A stretch of DNA of 42,584 nucleotides from contig UQVT01000003.1 in assembly GCA_900544465.1 (NCBI GenBank), forward strand, positions 1 through 42,584, in the 5' to 3' direction. Position 1 is the first letter of the stretch. Every line of letters begins with the position of its first letter. The notes under the pieces were generated by a model. It did no database searches and was not told the DNA's origin. It was given only the letters and a program-made list of their open reading frames with translations. A program made the translations under genes and the position numbers. This document shows, one piece after another, positions 19,107 to 27,180 of this stretch. This DNA is from an uncultured Collinsella sp. GTDB lineage: Bacteria; Actinomycetota; Coriobacteriia; Coriobacteriales; Coriobacteriaceae.

Positions 19107-21533
19107 TTATGCGTGCCAGATCTCGTCGCGGTACTCGCGAATGGTGCGGTCGCTCGAGAACCAGCCGCTCGAGGCGGTGTTGAGCAGCGCCTTGCGGTTC
19201 CAGGTCTCCTGGTCGCCGTAGCTGCCCGTGAGCTTCTCCCACGCATCCACATAGCTGCGGAAATCGGCCATGACCAGGTCGGGGTCGTTGTTGTTCATGA
19301 GCTCGTTGTAGATGCTCTCGAAGTTGCCCGAAAGACCCGCAAAGGTGTTGTCCTTGAGCTCGTCCATCACGCGGCCCAGACGCTCGCGGTCGCCGTTGAG
19401 GGTATCCCACGCAAAGTAGCTGTTGGATGCCCAGAGCTGCTCGACCTCGGGAGCGGTCAGGCCAAAGATGGCCTCGTTTTCGCGGCCAGCCAGGTCGGCG
19501 ATCTCGATGTTGGCGCCGTCGAGGGTGCCCAGCGTAATGGCGCCGTTCATCATGAGCTTCATGTTTGACGTGCCCGAGGCCTCTTTGCCGGCTGTGGAGA
19601 TCTGCTCCGAGATCTCGGCGGCGGGGTAGATGAGCTGGGCGTTGCTCACGCGGAAGTTGGGGATAAAGCAGACCTTCATGACCTCGTTGACGCGCGGGTC
19701 GTTGTTGATAACGTCGGCCACGGAGTTAATGAGGCGGATGGTCTCCTTGGCGAAGGTGTAGCTCGAGGCCGCCTTGCCGCTAAAGATGAAGGTCGTCGGC
19801 GTCACATGGAAGTTGGGATCGGCGATGCGACGGTTGTAGATGTCCATCACCTTCATGATGTTCATGAGCTGGCGCTTGTAGGCGTGGAAACGCTTAACCT
19901 GAACATCGAAGACGGTGTTGGGGTCAATGACCAGACCGGTCTCGGCCTTTACGTAGGCAGCCAGACGCTCCTTGTTGGCGCGCTTGGAGGCGCCCACGGC
20001 CTTGAGGAACTCGGTGTCGTTCTGGAACTCCTTGAGTTTTTCCAGCTCAAAGACGTCCTTGAGCCAGCCGTCGCCAATGGCCTCGGTCACGAGCTTGGCG
20101 TAGGTGGGGTTGGCCTCGGCAAAGAAGCGACGGTGCGAGATGCCGTTGGTCTTGTTGTTGAACTTCTCGGGCGTCAGGGCATAGAAGTCCTTGAGCACGA
20201 TGTTCTTGATGATGTCGGAGTGGATCTTGGCCACGCCGTTGACGCTGTGGCTGCAGATCACGGACAGGTTGGCCATGCGGATCTCGCCGTCCCACAGAAT
20301 GGCGGTCTGGCGCAGACGCTCCTGCCAGCCCTCCTGCGTGGTGTCGAACGACTCGTGCCAACGACGGCTGATCTCGTCGATGATCTGGTACACGCGGGGG
20401 AGGAGCTTGGAGAACGTGCCGATGGGCCACTTCTCCAGAGCCTCGGGCAGGATGGTGTGGTTGGTGTAGCTCACGACCTGCGTCACGATGTTCCAGGCGT
20501 CGTCCCACTCGAGCTTCTTTTCGTCGATCAGGATGCGCATGAGCTCGGGGCCGCACATGGCCGGGTGCGTGTCGTTGGTGTGGATGGCAACAAACTGCGG
20601 CAGCAGATCCCAGTTCTCGCCGTGCTCCTTCTCAAAGGTGTCGAGTAGGCTGTAGATGCCGGCCGAGACAAACAGGTACTCCTGCTTCAGGCGCAGCAGA
20701 CGGCCGTGCTCGCCGGCGTCGTTGGGGTAGAGGATGGCGCTGATGGCTTCGGCCTCGGCGCGCTCGGCGTCGGCCAGGGCATAGTCGCCGCGGTTGAAGG
20801 CCTCCAGGTCAAAGTGCTCCTCGACCGGCTCAGCGGCCCAAACGCGCAGTTTGTTGACGGTCTCGCCGGCATAGCCCACCACGGGGATGTCATAGGGAAC
20901 GGCCAGGATGTCCTGCGTGTCCACCGTGCGGTAGAACGTGCGGCCGTCCTCCTCAAAGCCCTCAACGTGGCCACCGAACTTGATGGTCACGGCCTTGTCC
21001 TGGCGACGGACCTCCCAGGGATAGCCGTGGGTGAGCCACTCGTCGGTGGTCTCGACCTGGCTGCCGTTGACGATCTCCTGCTTAAACAGGCCGTAGCGGT
21101 AGCGCATGCCGTTGCCGTAGCCGGCGATTCCCTCGGCGGCCATGGAATCAAGGAAGCATGCGGCCAGACGGCCCAGGCCACCGTTGCCCAGAGCCGGATC
21201 GGGCTCCTGGTTCTCGATGACGGACAGGTCAAAACCCATATCGTCGAGCGCCTCGGCGACCATGTCGCGCACGCCAAAGTTGAGCAGGTAGTTGTCGAGC
21301 AGGCGGCCGATCAAAAACTCGATCGAGAAATAGTACACGCGCTTTTTGCCCTCGGCGGCCGCACGGGCGTCACTCTTGGTGGCAACGGTGCGTGCCTTCT
21401 CGGCCACGAGCTTGGCCAGGGCGTTAAAGCGGTCGAGGTCGCTGGCGGCCTCAACACTCTTGCCACTGATGCTCATGACGGCATCGCGATAGAGCTCGGT
21501 AAACTCCTGCTTGTTGTCGAAGATCTTATTCAT
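19107..21533 (-). CDS. glgP: Glycogen phosphorylase
   Basis: This GT35 enzyme releases glucose 1-phosphate from glycogen ends. The 808-residue length matches the family. The pyridoxal-phosphate lysine is Lys659 in EASGTSNMK, followed by GAITLGTLDGANIE. The N-terminal half has NGGLGRLAACFLDS at about 117-130. GAAAGGAACG precedes ATG 21533. The operon thus carries both synthesis and breakdown genes. A small 6-bp GC hairpin (21586-21600) lies between glgB and glgP. Confidence 0.97.
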   Translation of the reverse strand: MNKIFDNKQEFTELYRDAVMSISGKSVEAASDLDRFNALAKLVAEKARTVATKSDARAAAEGKKRVYYFSIEFLIGRLLDNYLLNFGVRDMVAEALDDMGFDLSVIENQEPDPALGNGGLGRLAACFLDSMAAEGIAGYGNGMRYRYGLFKQEIVNGSQVETTDEWLTHGYPWEVRRQDKAVTIKFGGHVEGFEEDGRTFYRTVDTQDILAVPYDIPVVGYAGETVNKLRVWAAEPVEEHFDLEAFNRGDYALADAERAEAEAISAILYPNDAGEHGRLLRLKQEYLFVSAGIYSLLDTFEKEHGENWDLLPQFVAIHTNDTHPAMCGPELMRILIDEKKLEWDDAWNIVTQVVSYTNHTILPEALEKWPIGTFSKLLPRVYQIIDEISRRWHESFDTTQEGWQERLRQTAILWDGEIRMANLSVICSHSVNGVAKIHSDIIKNIVLKDFYALTPEKFNNKTNGISHRRFFAEANPTYAKLVTEAIGDGWLKDVFELEKLKEFQNDTEFLKAVGASKRANKERLAAYVKAETGLVIDPNTVFDVQVKRFHAYKRQLMNIMKVMDIYNRRIADPNFHVTPTTFIFSGKAASSYTFAKETIRLINSVADVINNDPRVNEVMKVCFIPNFRVSNAQLIYPAAEISEQISTAGKEASGTSNMKLMMNGAITLGTLDGANIEIADLAGRENEAIFGLTAPEVEQLWASNSYFAWDTLNGDRERLGRVMDELKDNTFAGLSGNFESIYNELMNNNDPDLVMADFRSYVDAWEKLTGSYGDQETWNRKALLNTASSGWFSSDRTIREYRDEIWHA

Positions 21534-21625
21534 ACGTTCCTTTCCCCCGGGGATATCTCCCGGAACGGTTATGACTTACATCCTACGCCCCGGTGGGGCG
21601 GGTAAATACAGCGGTAACGGCTTTG

Positions 21626-23887
21626 TTACGCTTTCTTGGCAGGAGCCTTAACAGCAGCTGCCTTGGCCTTGGGAGCAGCCTTTTTTATGGCTGCCTTCTT
21701 GGCCGTGGCGGACTTGGCCGAAGCCTTGGCAGCGGGCTTGGCAGCCTTCGCCTTAGCCGGAGCCTTCTTAGCAGCCGCGGCCTTGGGCTTCACCGAGGAC
21801 GCTCGCTTGCGCGTTGCCTTCTTGGGCTCCTCGACCACGGGCGGCTTATAGCTGCTGGGACCGCGGCGCTTAAGCACCACGCCAGCCAGACCGGGCACCT
21901 TAATCTCGATGGAGTCCATCTGCCCGTTCCAGGGATAGGGCTCGCTCGAGCAGGTGTAGGGCTCCTCGCCGGCATAGCCGCTGCCGCCAAACTCGGGACG
22001 GTCGGAATCAAAGATGACCTCCCAGTCACCCTCGCGCGGCACGCCCACGCGGAAGCTCTCGTAGCTCGCCGGATCAAAGTTGATCAGGATCACCAGGTCG
22101 TCATTGACGTCCTCGCCCTGACGCACAAAGCTCACGATGGACTGCTTGGAGTTGTCCGCGTCGATCCAGGTAAAGCCGTCGTCGGTGTAGCCGCGCTCGT
22201 ACAGGGCGGGCTCGGCGGTGTACAGGTGGTTGAGCGCCTTGATAAACGCCTGATGATGACGGTGGGTCTCGTACTCTTCGGTCAGGAACCACTGGATGGA
22301 CTCGTAGTAGCGCCACTCAATAAACTGGCCGATCTCGTTGCCCATAAAGTTGAGCTTGGCACCGGGATGCGTCATCTGGTAGAAGGCCAGCGTGCGCAGG
22401 CCGGCAAACTGGCGCCACCAGTCGCCCGGCATGCGGCCGATCAGCGAGCACTTGCCGTGCACGACCTCGTCGTGGCTCAGCGGGCAGATGAAGTTCTCGG
22501 TAAAGGCATACATGATGGAGAACGTAAGCAGCCCGTGGTTGCCGGGGCGCCACGGAAAATCGGTCTGCATGTAGTGCAGGGTGTCGTTCATCCAGCCCAT
22601 GTCCCACTTGTAGTGGAAGCCCAGGCCGCCGTCCTGCGGGGGATAGGTCACGAGCGGCCACGCGGTGGACTCCTCGGCCATCATCATCACGTCGGGGAAG
22701 TGCGCCTCCACGGCGCAGTTGACCTGGCGAATGAACGCGCTGGCGTCCAGATCCTCCTCGGTACCGTACTTGTTGAACTTCTTTTGGCCGGGATCATCGA
22801 TGCCAAAGTTGAGGTACAGCATGCTGGACACGCCGTCCATGCGAATACCGTCCACGTGGAAGTTCTCGAGCCAGTACAGCACGTTGGAGACCAGGAAGGA
22901 GCGGACCTCGCCGCGGGCGAAGTCAAACTTGTGCGTGCCCCAGTTGGGGTGAATCTCGTGCTCAAACAGCATGTGGCCGTTAAAGGTGGCAAGGCCGTGG
23001 GAGTCGGCGCAAAAACCGCCGGGCACCCAGTCCATGATCACGCCGATGCCCGCCTCGTGGCACGCATCGATAAAGTGCATGAGCTGCTGCGGGCTTCCGT
23101 AGCGCGACGTGGCGGCATAGTAGCCGGTCGTCTGGTAGCCCCAGGAGCCATCGAAGGGATGCTCCATGAGCGGCATAACCTCGATGTGCGTGTAGCCCAT
23201 GTAGCGCACGTAGTCTACGAGCTCCACCGACAGGTCGTCATAGGTATAGAACTCGCCGCGCTGCGCGGGGAAGGGATCCATGGGGCCGGGGTAGTTGCCG
23301 TACTCGTCCGGGTCGCCTTGCGGTGCATCGCCATGACGCTTCCACGAGCCAATATGCACCTCGTAGATGTTGAGGGGCTGCGACATGTGGTTGTGGCCGG
23401 CACGGCGCTTGAGCCATGCGGCATCGTTCCACTTATAGCCATCGAGGGTCCACAGCACGCTCGCAGTACCCGGAGGGCACTCGGCCTTAAAGGCATACGG
23501 ATCGGCCTTGTAGAGCTTTTCGCCCTCGTTGGTCTCGATGAGATACTTATAGAGCTGACCTTGTTCTGCGCCAGGAATAAAGCCTTCCCAAATAGCGCTC
23601 GTATGCACGGGCACCAGTGGGTTGGCTTCCTCATCCCAGTCGTTAAATTCGCCAATGACATGGACACTCTTTACGTCGGGCGCCCAAACGCAAAAGCGCC
23701 AGCCGCGCGTGCGCTGCTGCGTGTCGGGATGCGCGCCCATCTTTTCCCAGCTGCGCTCCCACATTCCAATGCCAAACAGGTAGACATCGTCCTTGGAGAG
23801 CTCCGGTGCGTGCGGAGCCGGTTTGCGAGTTGCGGGCTTTTTAGCCGTTGGCTTTAGCTTTGTATCGCTCACGTTTGATCCCATCAT
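21626..23887 (-). CDS. glgB: 1,4-alpha-glucan branching enzyme with Lys/Ala-rich tail
   Basis: This GH13 enzyme makes the alpha-1,6 branches of glycogen. Numbering from ATG 23887, an N-terminal CBM48-like domain lies at about 60-150. The catalytic barrel has Asp351 in GIRMDG, Glu405 in MAEEST and SHDEVVHGK near 471-479. The C-terminal beta-domain ends near 685. About 67 further residues are almost only Lys, Ala, Pro and Thr, like the tail of GlgA in the same operon; the N-terminus is also basic (KPTAKKPATRKPAP). The start is uncertain: ATG 23887 has no good ribosome-binding site, GTG 23872 has a weak GGGA, and TTG 23932 is possible. It is the first gene of the glg operon. Confidence 0.94.
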   Translation of the reverse strand: MMGSNVSDTKLKPTAKKPATRKPAPHAPELSKDDVYLFGIGMWERSWEKMGAHPDTQQRTRGWRFCVWAPDVKSVHVIGEFNDWDEEANPLVPVHTSAIWEGFIPGAEQGQLYKYLIETNEGEKLYKADPYAFKAECPPGTASVLWTLDGYKWNDAAWLKRRAGHNHMSQPLNIYEVHIGSWKRHGDAPQGDPDEYGNYPGPMDPFPAQRGEFYTYDDLSVELVDYVRYMGYTHIEVMPLMEHPFDGSWGYQTTGYYAATSRYGSPQQLMHFIDACHEAGIGVIMDWVPGGFCADSHGLATFNGHMLFEHEIHPNWGTHKFDFARGEVRSFLVSNVLYWLENFHVDGIRMDGVSSMLYLNFGIDDPGQKKFNKYGTEEDLDASAFIRQVNCAVEAHFPDVMMMAEESTAWPLVTYPPQDGGLGFHYKWDMGWMNDTLHYMQTDFPWRPGNHGLLTFSIMYAFTENFICPLSHDEVVHGKCSLIGRMPGDWWRQFAGLRTLAFYQMTHPGAKLNFMGNEIGQFIEWRYYESIQWFLTEEYETHRHHQAFIKALNHLYTAEPALYERGYTDDGFTWIDADNSKQSIVSFVRQGEDVNDDLVILINFDPASYESFRVGVPREGDWEVIFDSDRPEFGGSGYAGEEPYTCSSEPYPWNGQMDSIEIKVPGLAGVVLKRRGPSSYKPPVVEEPKKATRKRASSVKPKAAAAKKAPAKAKAAKPAAKASAKSATAKKAAIKKAAPKAKAAAVKAPAKKA

Positions 23888-24084
23888 GACGCGGCAGCGT
23901 GTTGCCTTGGTGACTAGATGCGAAAGGTCCAAGGCTGCACGAATCGAAGGGACGGCGAAGTTTCTGTGATTCGTTCCACCTCGCGTGCTCGGTGGAACTT
24001 TCGGCAGAAACTACGATAACACCTGTACGTTACTTTTATGAAGGAAAGTGGTTTTGCGGTGGCTTTTAATCGGTGAGCGCCATG

Positions 24085-24117
24085 TTTATACCACTGGCAG
24101 ATTTGCGATGGTAAAAC
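24085..24117 (-). promoter_or_regulatory. Putative glgB promoter -10 with operator-like site
   Basis: On the minus strand TATAAA (24090-24085) is a good -10 box. The inverted-orientation copy of the TGGTAAAAC motif at 24109-24117 covers the expected -35 region. Binding there would block the promoter. Confidence 0.4.
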
Positions 24118-24196
24118 TCTTGACAGCTTTACCAATTAGGGTTTCAAGATTGTTAGTTTGACGTTTGGTAAAACGTTTTTAGCAGGATGTTTACCA
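24109..24196. promoter_or_regulatory. Cluster of four TGGTAAA-type operator sites between glgB and the HAD gene
   Basis: TGGTAAAAC occurs at 24109-24117, its inverse GCTTTACCA at 24126-24134, TGGTAAAACGTTTTT at 24166-24180 and inverse GTTTACCA at 24189-24196. They sit in the 286-331-bp divergent region between glgB and the HAD gene, and match the two sites upstream of the GH13-GH77 gene. TTGACA at 24120-24125 could be a plus-strand -35 box, but no good -10 was found. Confidence 0.5.
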
Positions 24197-24218
24197 TTTG
24201 ACATCGAAAGGTTCGTTT

Positions 24219-24908
24219 ATGCCCCAGACCGCCGCCCCCCATGTCGCTTTTATTTTCGATTGCGACGGCACGCTGGTTAATAGCACCCCCGTTTGGGCCT
24301 ATGCCCAGCCAGAGTTATTGCACCGCCACGGTGTCGACGTGACGGTCGACGATTTTGCCCAGTTTGAGCATCTTTCGCTCGAGGACGAATGTCAGGCCTA
24401 CCACGACACGTGGGGCATTGGCACAGGTGGCGAGGAGCTGTATCGCGAGCTGAGCGAAATCCTTATCGACGGTTATTCCAAGGTGCCGCCGCGCGATGGG
24501 CTGCTGGCATTTTTGGAGCAGGCGAAGGCGGCCGGCATCGCCATGTGCGTGGCCACGTCCACGCCGGCCGAGCTAGTGCAGTCTGCGCTCGCTGGTGCCG
24601 GGCTCGACGCGTACATGGAGTTTGTGACCACCACGGGCGAGGCCGGACGCTCCAAGCAGTTCCCGGATGTGTATGAACTTGCGCTGCGCCGCCTAGAGGA
24701 GCGCCACGGGCGCAAGTTTGAGCGCACTTGGGTGTTTGAGGATGCTGTTTTTGGCCTTAAAAGCTCCGGCGCCGCTGGCTTTAAGCGCGTAGGCATCTAT
24801 GACTCGCATGGCCGCATGAAGCGCGACGAGGTGCGCGCCAACTGCGATATCTTTATCGATAGCTATGAGGAGCTGGATTTGGATCGCGTTCTTGCATATG
24901 AAGGCTAG
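24219..24908 (+). CDS. HAD-superfamily hydrolase, beta-phosphoglucomutase-like
   Basis: A 229-residue HAD subfamily IA protein. The nucleophile motif is DCDGTLVNS (Asp14, Asp16), motif II is in TSTPAE, the conserved Lys is in RSKQFPD, and the Mg-binding motif is FEDAVFGL. A helical cap lies between motifs I and II. It may be a sugar-phosphate phosphatase or phosphomutase. Divergence from glgB across shared operator-like sites hints at a role in glucan metabolism, but the substrate cannot be read from the sequence. ATG 24219 follows GAAAGG by 7 bp. Confidence 0.85.
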   Translation: MPQTAAPHVAFIFDCDGTLVNSTPVWAYAQPELLHRHGVDVTVDDFAQFEHLSLEDECQAYHDTWGIGTGGEELYRELSEILIDGYSKVPPRDGLLAFLEQAKAAGIAMCVATSTPAELVQSALAGAGLDAYMEFVTTTGEAGRSKQFPDVYELALRRLEERHGRKFERTWVFEDAVFGLKSSGAAGFKRVGIYDSHGRMKRDEVRANCDIFIDSYEELDLDRVLAYEG

Positions 24909-24917
24909 GCGAGGACT

Positions 24918-25559
24918 GTGGTTTGCAAGGTATTAGTGGTCTGCGGCTCGCCCGTGGTGGCGAGCACGGATCTGTTGCTTCGGCTTGTGGGGGAGTGCGA
25001 TCACGTTGTCGCCGTGGACCGCGGACTCGACGCGCTGCTAGGCGCCGGCCTGAGCTGCGACGTGTATGTGGGGGATGCCGACACGGTGAGCGATGCGGGC
25101 CGGGTACTGGTCGATGCTGCCGCCGACTTTGAAGTTGAGCGCCACGACCCGTACAAGGACTATACCGATCTGGCGCTGGCGCTCGATTCCGTCCGCCGTC
25201 GCTGGCCGGGTGCCGAAGTGGTTGCGACCTGCGCCACCGGCGGCCGTCCCGACATGGCACTTTCCGTACTGGGCCTGCTCGCAGGCTACGATGACGCCCC
25301 AGTCTGGATTGCCGAGGACGAGACCACGGCCCGCATCCTTCGCGCAGGTGAATCGTGGACCATCGAAAGCGCCGAAGGCAAGACGTTCTCCATTATCGCC
25401 ATTGCCCCCAACACCGAGGTAAGCGAACACGGCCTAGAGTGGGGGCTAGACCACAGCTCCCTGGGCCTGTTGGCCGACACGGGCATCTCTAATGTCGTCC
25501 GGAAAACGGCCGAGATTCAAGTCCACACCGGCACCGCCATCGCTTACCTCTACAGGTAA
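24918..25559 (+). CDS. thiN: Thiamine pyrophosphokinase family protein (divergent)
   Basis: This 213-residue protein matches the TPK layout: AVDRGLDAL at about 32-40, GDADTV (family usually GDFDS), HDPYKDYTDLALAL (family DKDxTDxxxAL) and GGRPDMAL (family GGRxDH). It probably converts thiamine to thiamine diphosphate, but the His of GGRxDH is replaced by Met, so activity or substrate may differ. The start is GTG 24918 with GAGGA only 2-3 bp away; a later GTG at 24936 would cut the first beta-strand. It follows the HAD gene by 9 bp, probably in one transcript. Confidence 0.8.
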   Translation: MVCKVLVVCGSPVVASTDLLLRLVGECDHVVAVDRGLDALLGAGLSCDVYVGDADTVSDAGRVLVDAAADFEVERHDPYKDYTDLALALDSVRRRWPGAEVVATCATGGRPDMALSVLGLLAGYDDAPVWIAEDETTARILRAGESWTIESAEGKTFSIIAIAPNTEVSEHGLEWGLDHSSLGLLADTGISNVVRKTAEIQVHTGTAIAYLYR

Positions 25560-25573
25560 GGTCTATCGCATCA

Positions 25574-25646
25574 GGGTTTTATCGGGACGGTGGATAGAAA
25601 TAAGCGCTCGAAGAGTGATTATTTCTGCCCCGTCCCAGGAAAACCC
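25574..25646. repeat. Imperfect intergenic inverted repeat before tRNA-Ala
   Basis: Arms from 25574 and back from 25646 pair through GGGTTTT/AAAACCC, GGGACGG/CCGTCCC and AGAAATAA/TTATTTCT with small internal mismatches. Its GGGACGG core resembles the repeat at 1632-1753. Confidence 0.6.
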
Positions 25647-25676
25647 GTAAGTAAGAGATTCAACCCAAAATAGTCC

Positions 25677-25705
25677 TTGCATCAAAGAAAGTCTTCCCCT
25701 ATAGT
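25677..25705 (+). promoter_or_regulatory. Promoter of tRNA-Ala
   Basis: TTGCAT at 25677-25682 and TATAGT at 25700-25705 are separated by 17 bp. The expected transcription start is about 7 bp before the tRNA. Confidence 0.7.
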
Positions 25706-25718
25706 ATCTCCACGTCAC

Positions 25719-25794
25719 GGGGGCGTAGCTCAGCTGGGAGAGCGCTTGACTGGCAGTCAAGAGGTCAGGGGTTCGATCCCCCTCGTCTCCACCA
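25719..25794 (+). tRNA. tRNA-Ala (GGC anticodon)
   Basis: A 76-nt cloverleaf with CCA encoded. The acceptor stem is GGGGGCG/CGTCTCC and includes the G3-U70 pair, the identity element for alanyl-tRNA synthetase. The D arm is GCTC/GAGC. The anticodon stem CTTGA/TCAAG holds loop CTGGCAG (anticodon GGC at 25752-25754). The T arm is AGGGG/CCCCT with loop TTCGATC. It reads Ala codons GCC and GCU. Confidence 0.97.
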
Positions 25795-25804
25795 TCGTGA
25801 ATGC

Positions 25805-25835
25805 AAAGGCCTTCGGAATTCCGAAGGCCTTTTTT
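25805..25835 (+). terminator. Terminator of tRNA-Ala
   Basis: A 12-bp perfect stem (25805-25816 with 25821-25832, AATT loop) ending in a run of T, 10 bp after the tRNA. Confidence 0.9.
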
Positions 25836-26104
25836 CATGCCAAAAAACCACGCGCCACAAACCCTACCTACGCCAACAAAAAGTTGCACAATTTATTTCC
25901 CATGTCTGTACTTAGTTTGTTTGACATACGCGATTATCAGCGTAGTTCGCCGCTTCATTTAGGCGTTCAGTAACGCCCCTAATCACCGCCAGTACGTCAA
26001 TAACCTGCATCAATGTGAACAATTTCCCAAAACCACCCCCTTGAACACGTCAAATGAACGAAATGTTGTCCGGCACAACCAAAATCAGTTTCGCCATCAG
26101 CTTG

Positions 26105-26113
26105 TGCTAGAAT
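26105..26113 (+). promoter_or_regulatory. Extended -10 promoter of the exopolysaccharide operon
   Basis: TGCTAGAAT is an extended -10 element (TGn plus TAGAAT). No strong -35 is visible at 17 bp. Transcription would begin near 26120, leaving a leader of about 440 nt before the antiterminator gene. The stretch 25836-26104 before it holds no gene I can support, only weak small hairpins. Confidence 0.5.
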
Positions 26114-26139
26114 ACCTAGCGTTACATGAGTTCAACTGT

Positions 26140-26218
26140 GCTCGCGGCTCCAGCAAGCCATAAAGCGCAGGGTTGATCAGCATCCGGCCGTAACGGCGGT
26201 GCCAGAAACACCACGAGC
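26140..26218 (+). other. Multi-stem folded element in the operon leader
   Basis: GCTCGCGG at 26140-26147 can close on CCACGAGC at 26211-26218 with one mismatch. Inside are three short stems: GGCT/AGCC (26146-26149 with 26156-26159), GCCG/CGGC (26187-26190 with 26194-26197) and GGTG/CACC (26198-26201 with 26209-26212). Stems overlap slightly, so not all form at once. It matches no riboswitch class I can recognise. Confidence 0.35.
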
Positions 26219-26310
26219 TCCAATAAAGAAGTCATGCGACGTTATTTATTTGCATTGATGTAATTCCAAGGTGCATTTAATAGCTTGCGTGTCAAAGCGT
26301 AGTAGTCCTA

Positions 26311-26370
26311 CAGCTGTTTGCGTGCGGTCCAGTTTTGTTCCCGCTTGACTGGCTCGCACGCGGCCAGCTG
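26311..26370 (+). other. Large leader hairpin, candidate LoaP-responsive element
   Basis: Three stacked helices form one long hairpin: CAGCTG (26311-26316 with 26365-26370), GCGTGCG/CGCACGC (26320-26326 with 26355-26361) and CCAGT/ACTGG (26329-26333 with 26348-26352), separated by small internal loops. LoaP-type antiterminators are known to recognise a hairpin in the 5' leader. This and the next two are the candidates here. Confidence 0.6.
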
Positions 26371-26372
26371 GG

Positions 26373-26405
26373 GTCGCGGTCATTTTTGCGATACACGTCC
26401 GCGAC
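26373..26405 (+). other. Second leader hairpin
   Basis: GTCGCGG at 26373-26379 pairs with CCGCGAC at 26399-26405 across a 19-nt loop, directly after the large hairpin. Confidence 0.5.
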
Positions 26406-26467
26406 TCTAGCAACTGCTTCTATACATACCGTTCACGGTGGGGCAGAGCCACGTGCTTGTCTGACTG

Positions 26468-26540
26468 GGCTCAGGGTTTGAATATGGAGCGCCTTCGCGC
26501 ATGAGCGCCCTGGCGAAGCCATACCCAAACCCCGTGAGCC
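26468..26540 (+). other. Third leader hairpin next to the loaP ribosome-binding site
   Basis: Four stacked helices cover 73 nt: GGCTCA/TGAGCC (26468-26473 with 26535-26540), GGGTTTG/CAAACCC (26474-26480 with 26526-26532), TATGG/CCATA (26483-26487 with 26519-26523) and CTTCGC/GCGAAG (26493-26498 with 26513-26518). An alternative stem CCACACG (26539-26545) with CGTGTGG (26569-26575) would cover the loaP ribosome-binding site and start, so translation could be controlled by a structural switch. Confidence 0.6.
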
Positions 26541-26569
26541 ACACGTAAGACGACAAGGGGGTGGTGCTC

Positions 26570-27115
26570 GTGTGGTATGTGATCCAGGTCATTAACGGTC
26601 GCGAAGACGTAATGCGCGAGCGCATCGAGCGCATGGTGCCGGCGAGCGCCATGCAGGAGCTCTTTTATCCCCAATTTCAAACCGAGATTAAAGTACACGG
26701 CGAATGGGTCAATACGACCAAGCCGCTCTTTCCCGGTTATCTTATCTGCGATACAGCAGATCCCCGTACCGTGCAACAGTATCTGCTGCGTATGGACGAC
26801 TTTGCCCGGGTGCTTTCCCAGGACGGTCGGTTTGTGCCGCTGGCAAAAGAAGAGACCCAGCTTATTGGCAGTTTTACCAATAGGGGAGACCGCGTGGTGC
26901 CCATGAGCGAGGCTCTAAAGGATGGAGACCAGGTCGTAGTAACGGCAGGCCCGCTGCTGGGGCACGAGGCCCTTATCAAAACCATTAACAGACGCAAGAG
27001 CACTGCCTTTTTGGAGCTCGACTTGTGCGGCCGACGCGTAACCACCCGCGTTGGCCTTGCGGTGCTTTCAAAAGAGCAGCGCGTTATGCGCAATCACAGA
27101 AGAGCGATCGCCTAG
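26570..27115 (+). CDS. loaP: LoaP-like transcription antiterminator (NusG paralogue)
   Basis: A 181-residue specialised NusG paralogue. It begins MWYVIQVINGRED, has an NGN domain (about 1-105) with KPLFPGYLI at 51-59, and a KOW domain (about 117-150). Such proteins bind RNA polymerase and let it read through terminators in long polysaccharide or secondary-metabolite operons. As first gene of an exopolysaccharide locus with a structured leader, this is the expected setting for LoaP. I chose GTG 26570 because AAGGGG at 26555-26560 is then properly spaced; GTG 26561 would touch it. General NusG is excluded by context and by the KOW divergence. Confidence 0.85.
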   Translation: MWYVIQVINGREDVMRERIERMVPASAMQELFYPQFQTEIKVHGEWVNTTKPLFPGYLICDTADPRTVQQYLLRMDDFARVLSQDGRFVPLAKEETQLIGSFTNRGDRVVPMSEALKDGDQVVVTAGPLLGHEALIKTINRRKSTAFLELDLCGRRVTTRVGLAVLSKEQRVMRNHRRAIA

Positions 27116-27180
27116 CTGCAAGCTCGCAAGCGGACGACCGAAGGCAAAAAGTATCGGGGGAGGGGCTCTTGGAGCCTACG

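Noticed and set aside
21593..23857. A 754-codon open frame opposite glgB
   Set aside because: It is the antisense shadow of a GC-rich gene: no ribosome-binding site, no recognisable domain and Val/His/Gly/Ala-rich composition typical of such shadows.
26140..26218. Cyclic-di-GMP-I riboswitch in the leader
   Set aside because: An AAAGCGCAGGG-like string recalls the GEMM core, but the GAAA tetraloop receptor arrangement and the second conserved half are absent.
26407..26776. Minus-strand short frames in the operon leader
   Set aside because: They overlap the start of loaP and the leader hairpins, and lack ribosome-binding sites or similarity to anything known to me.
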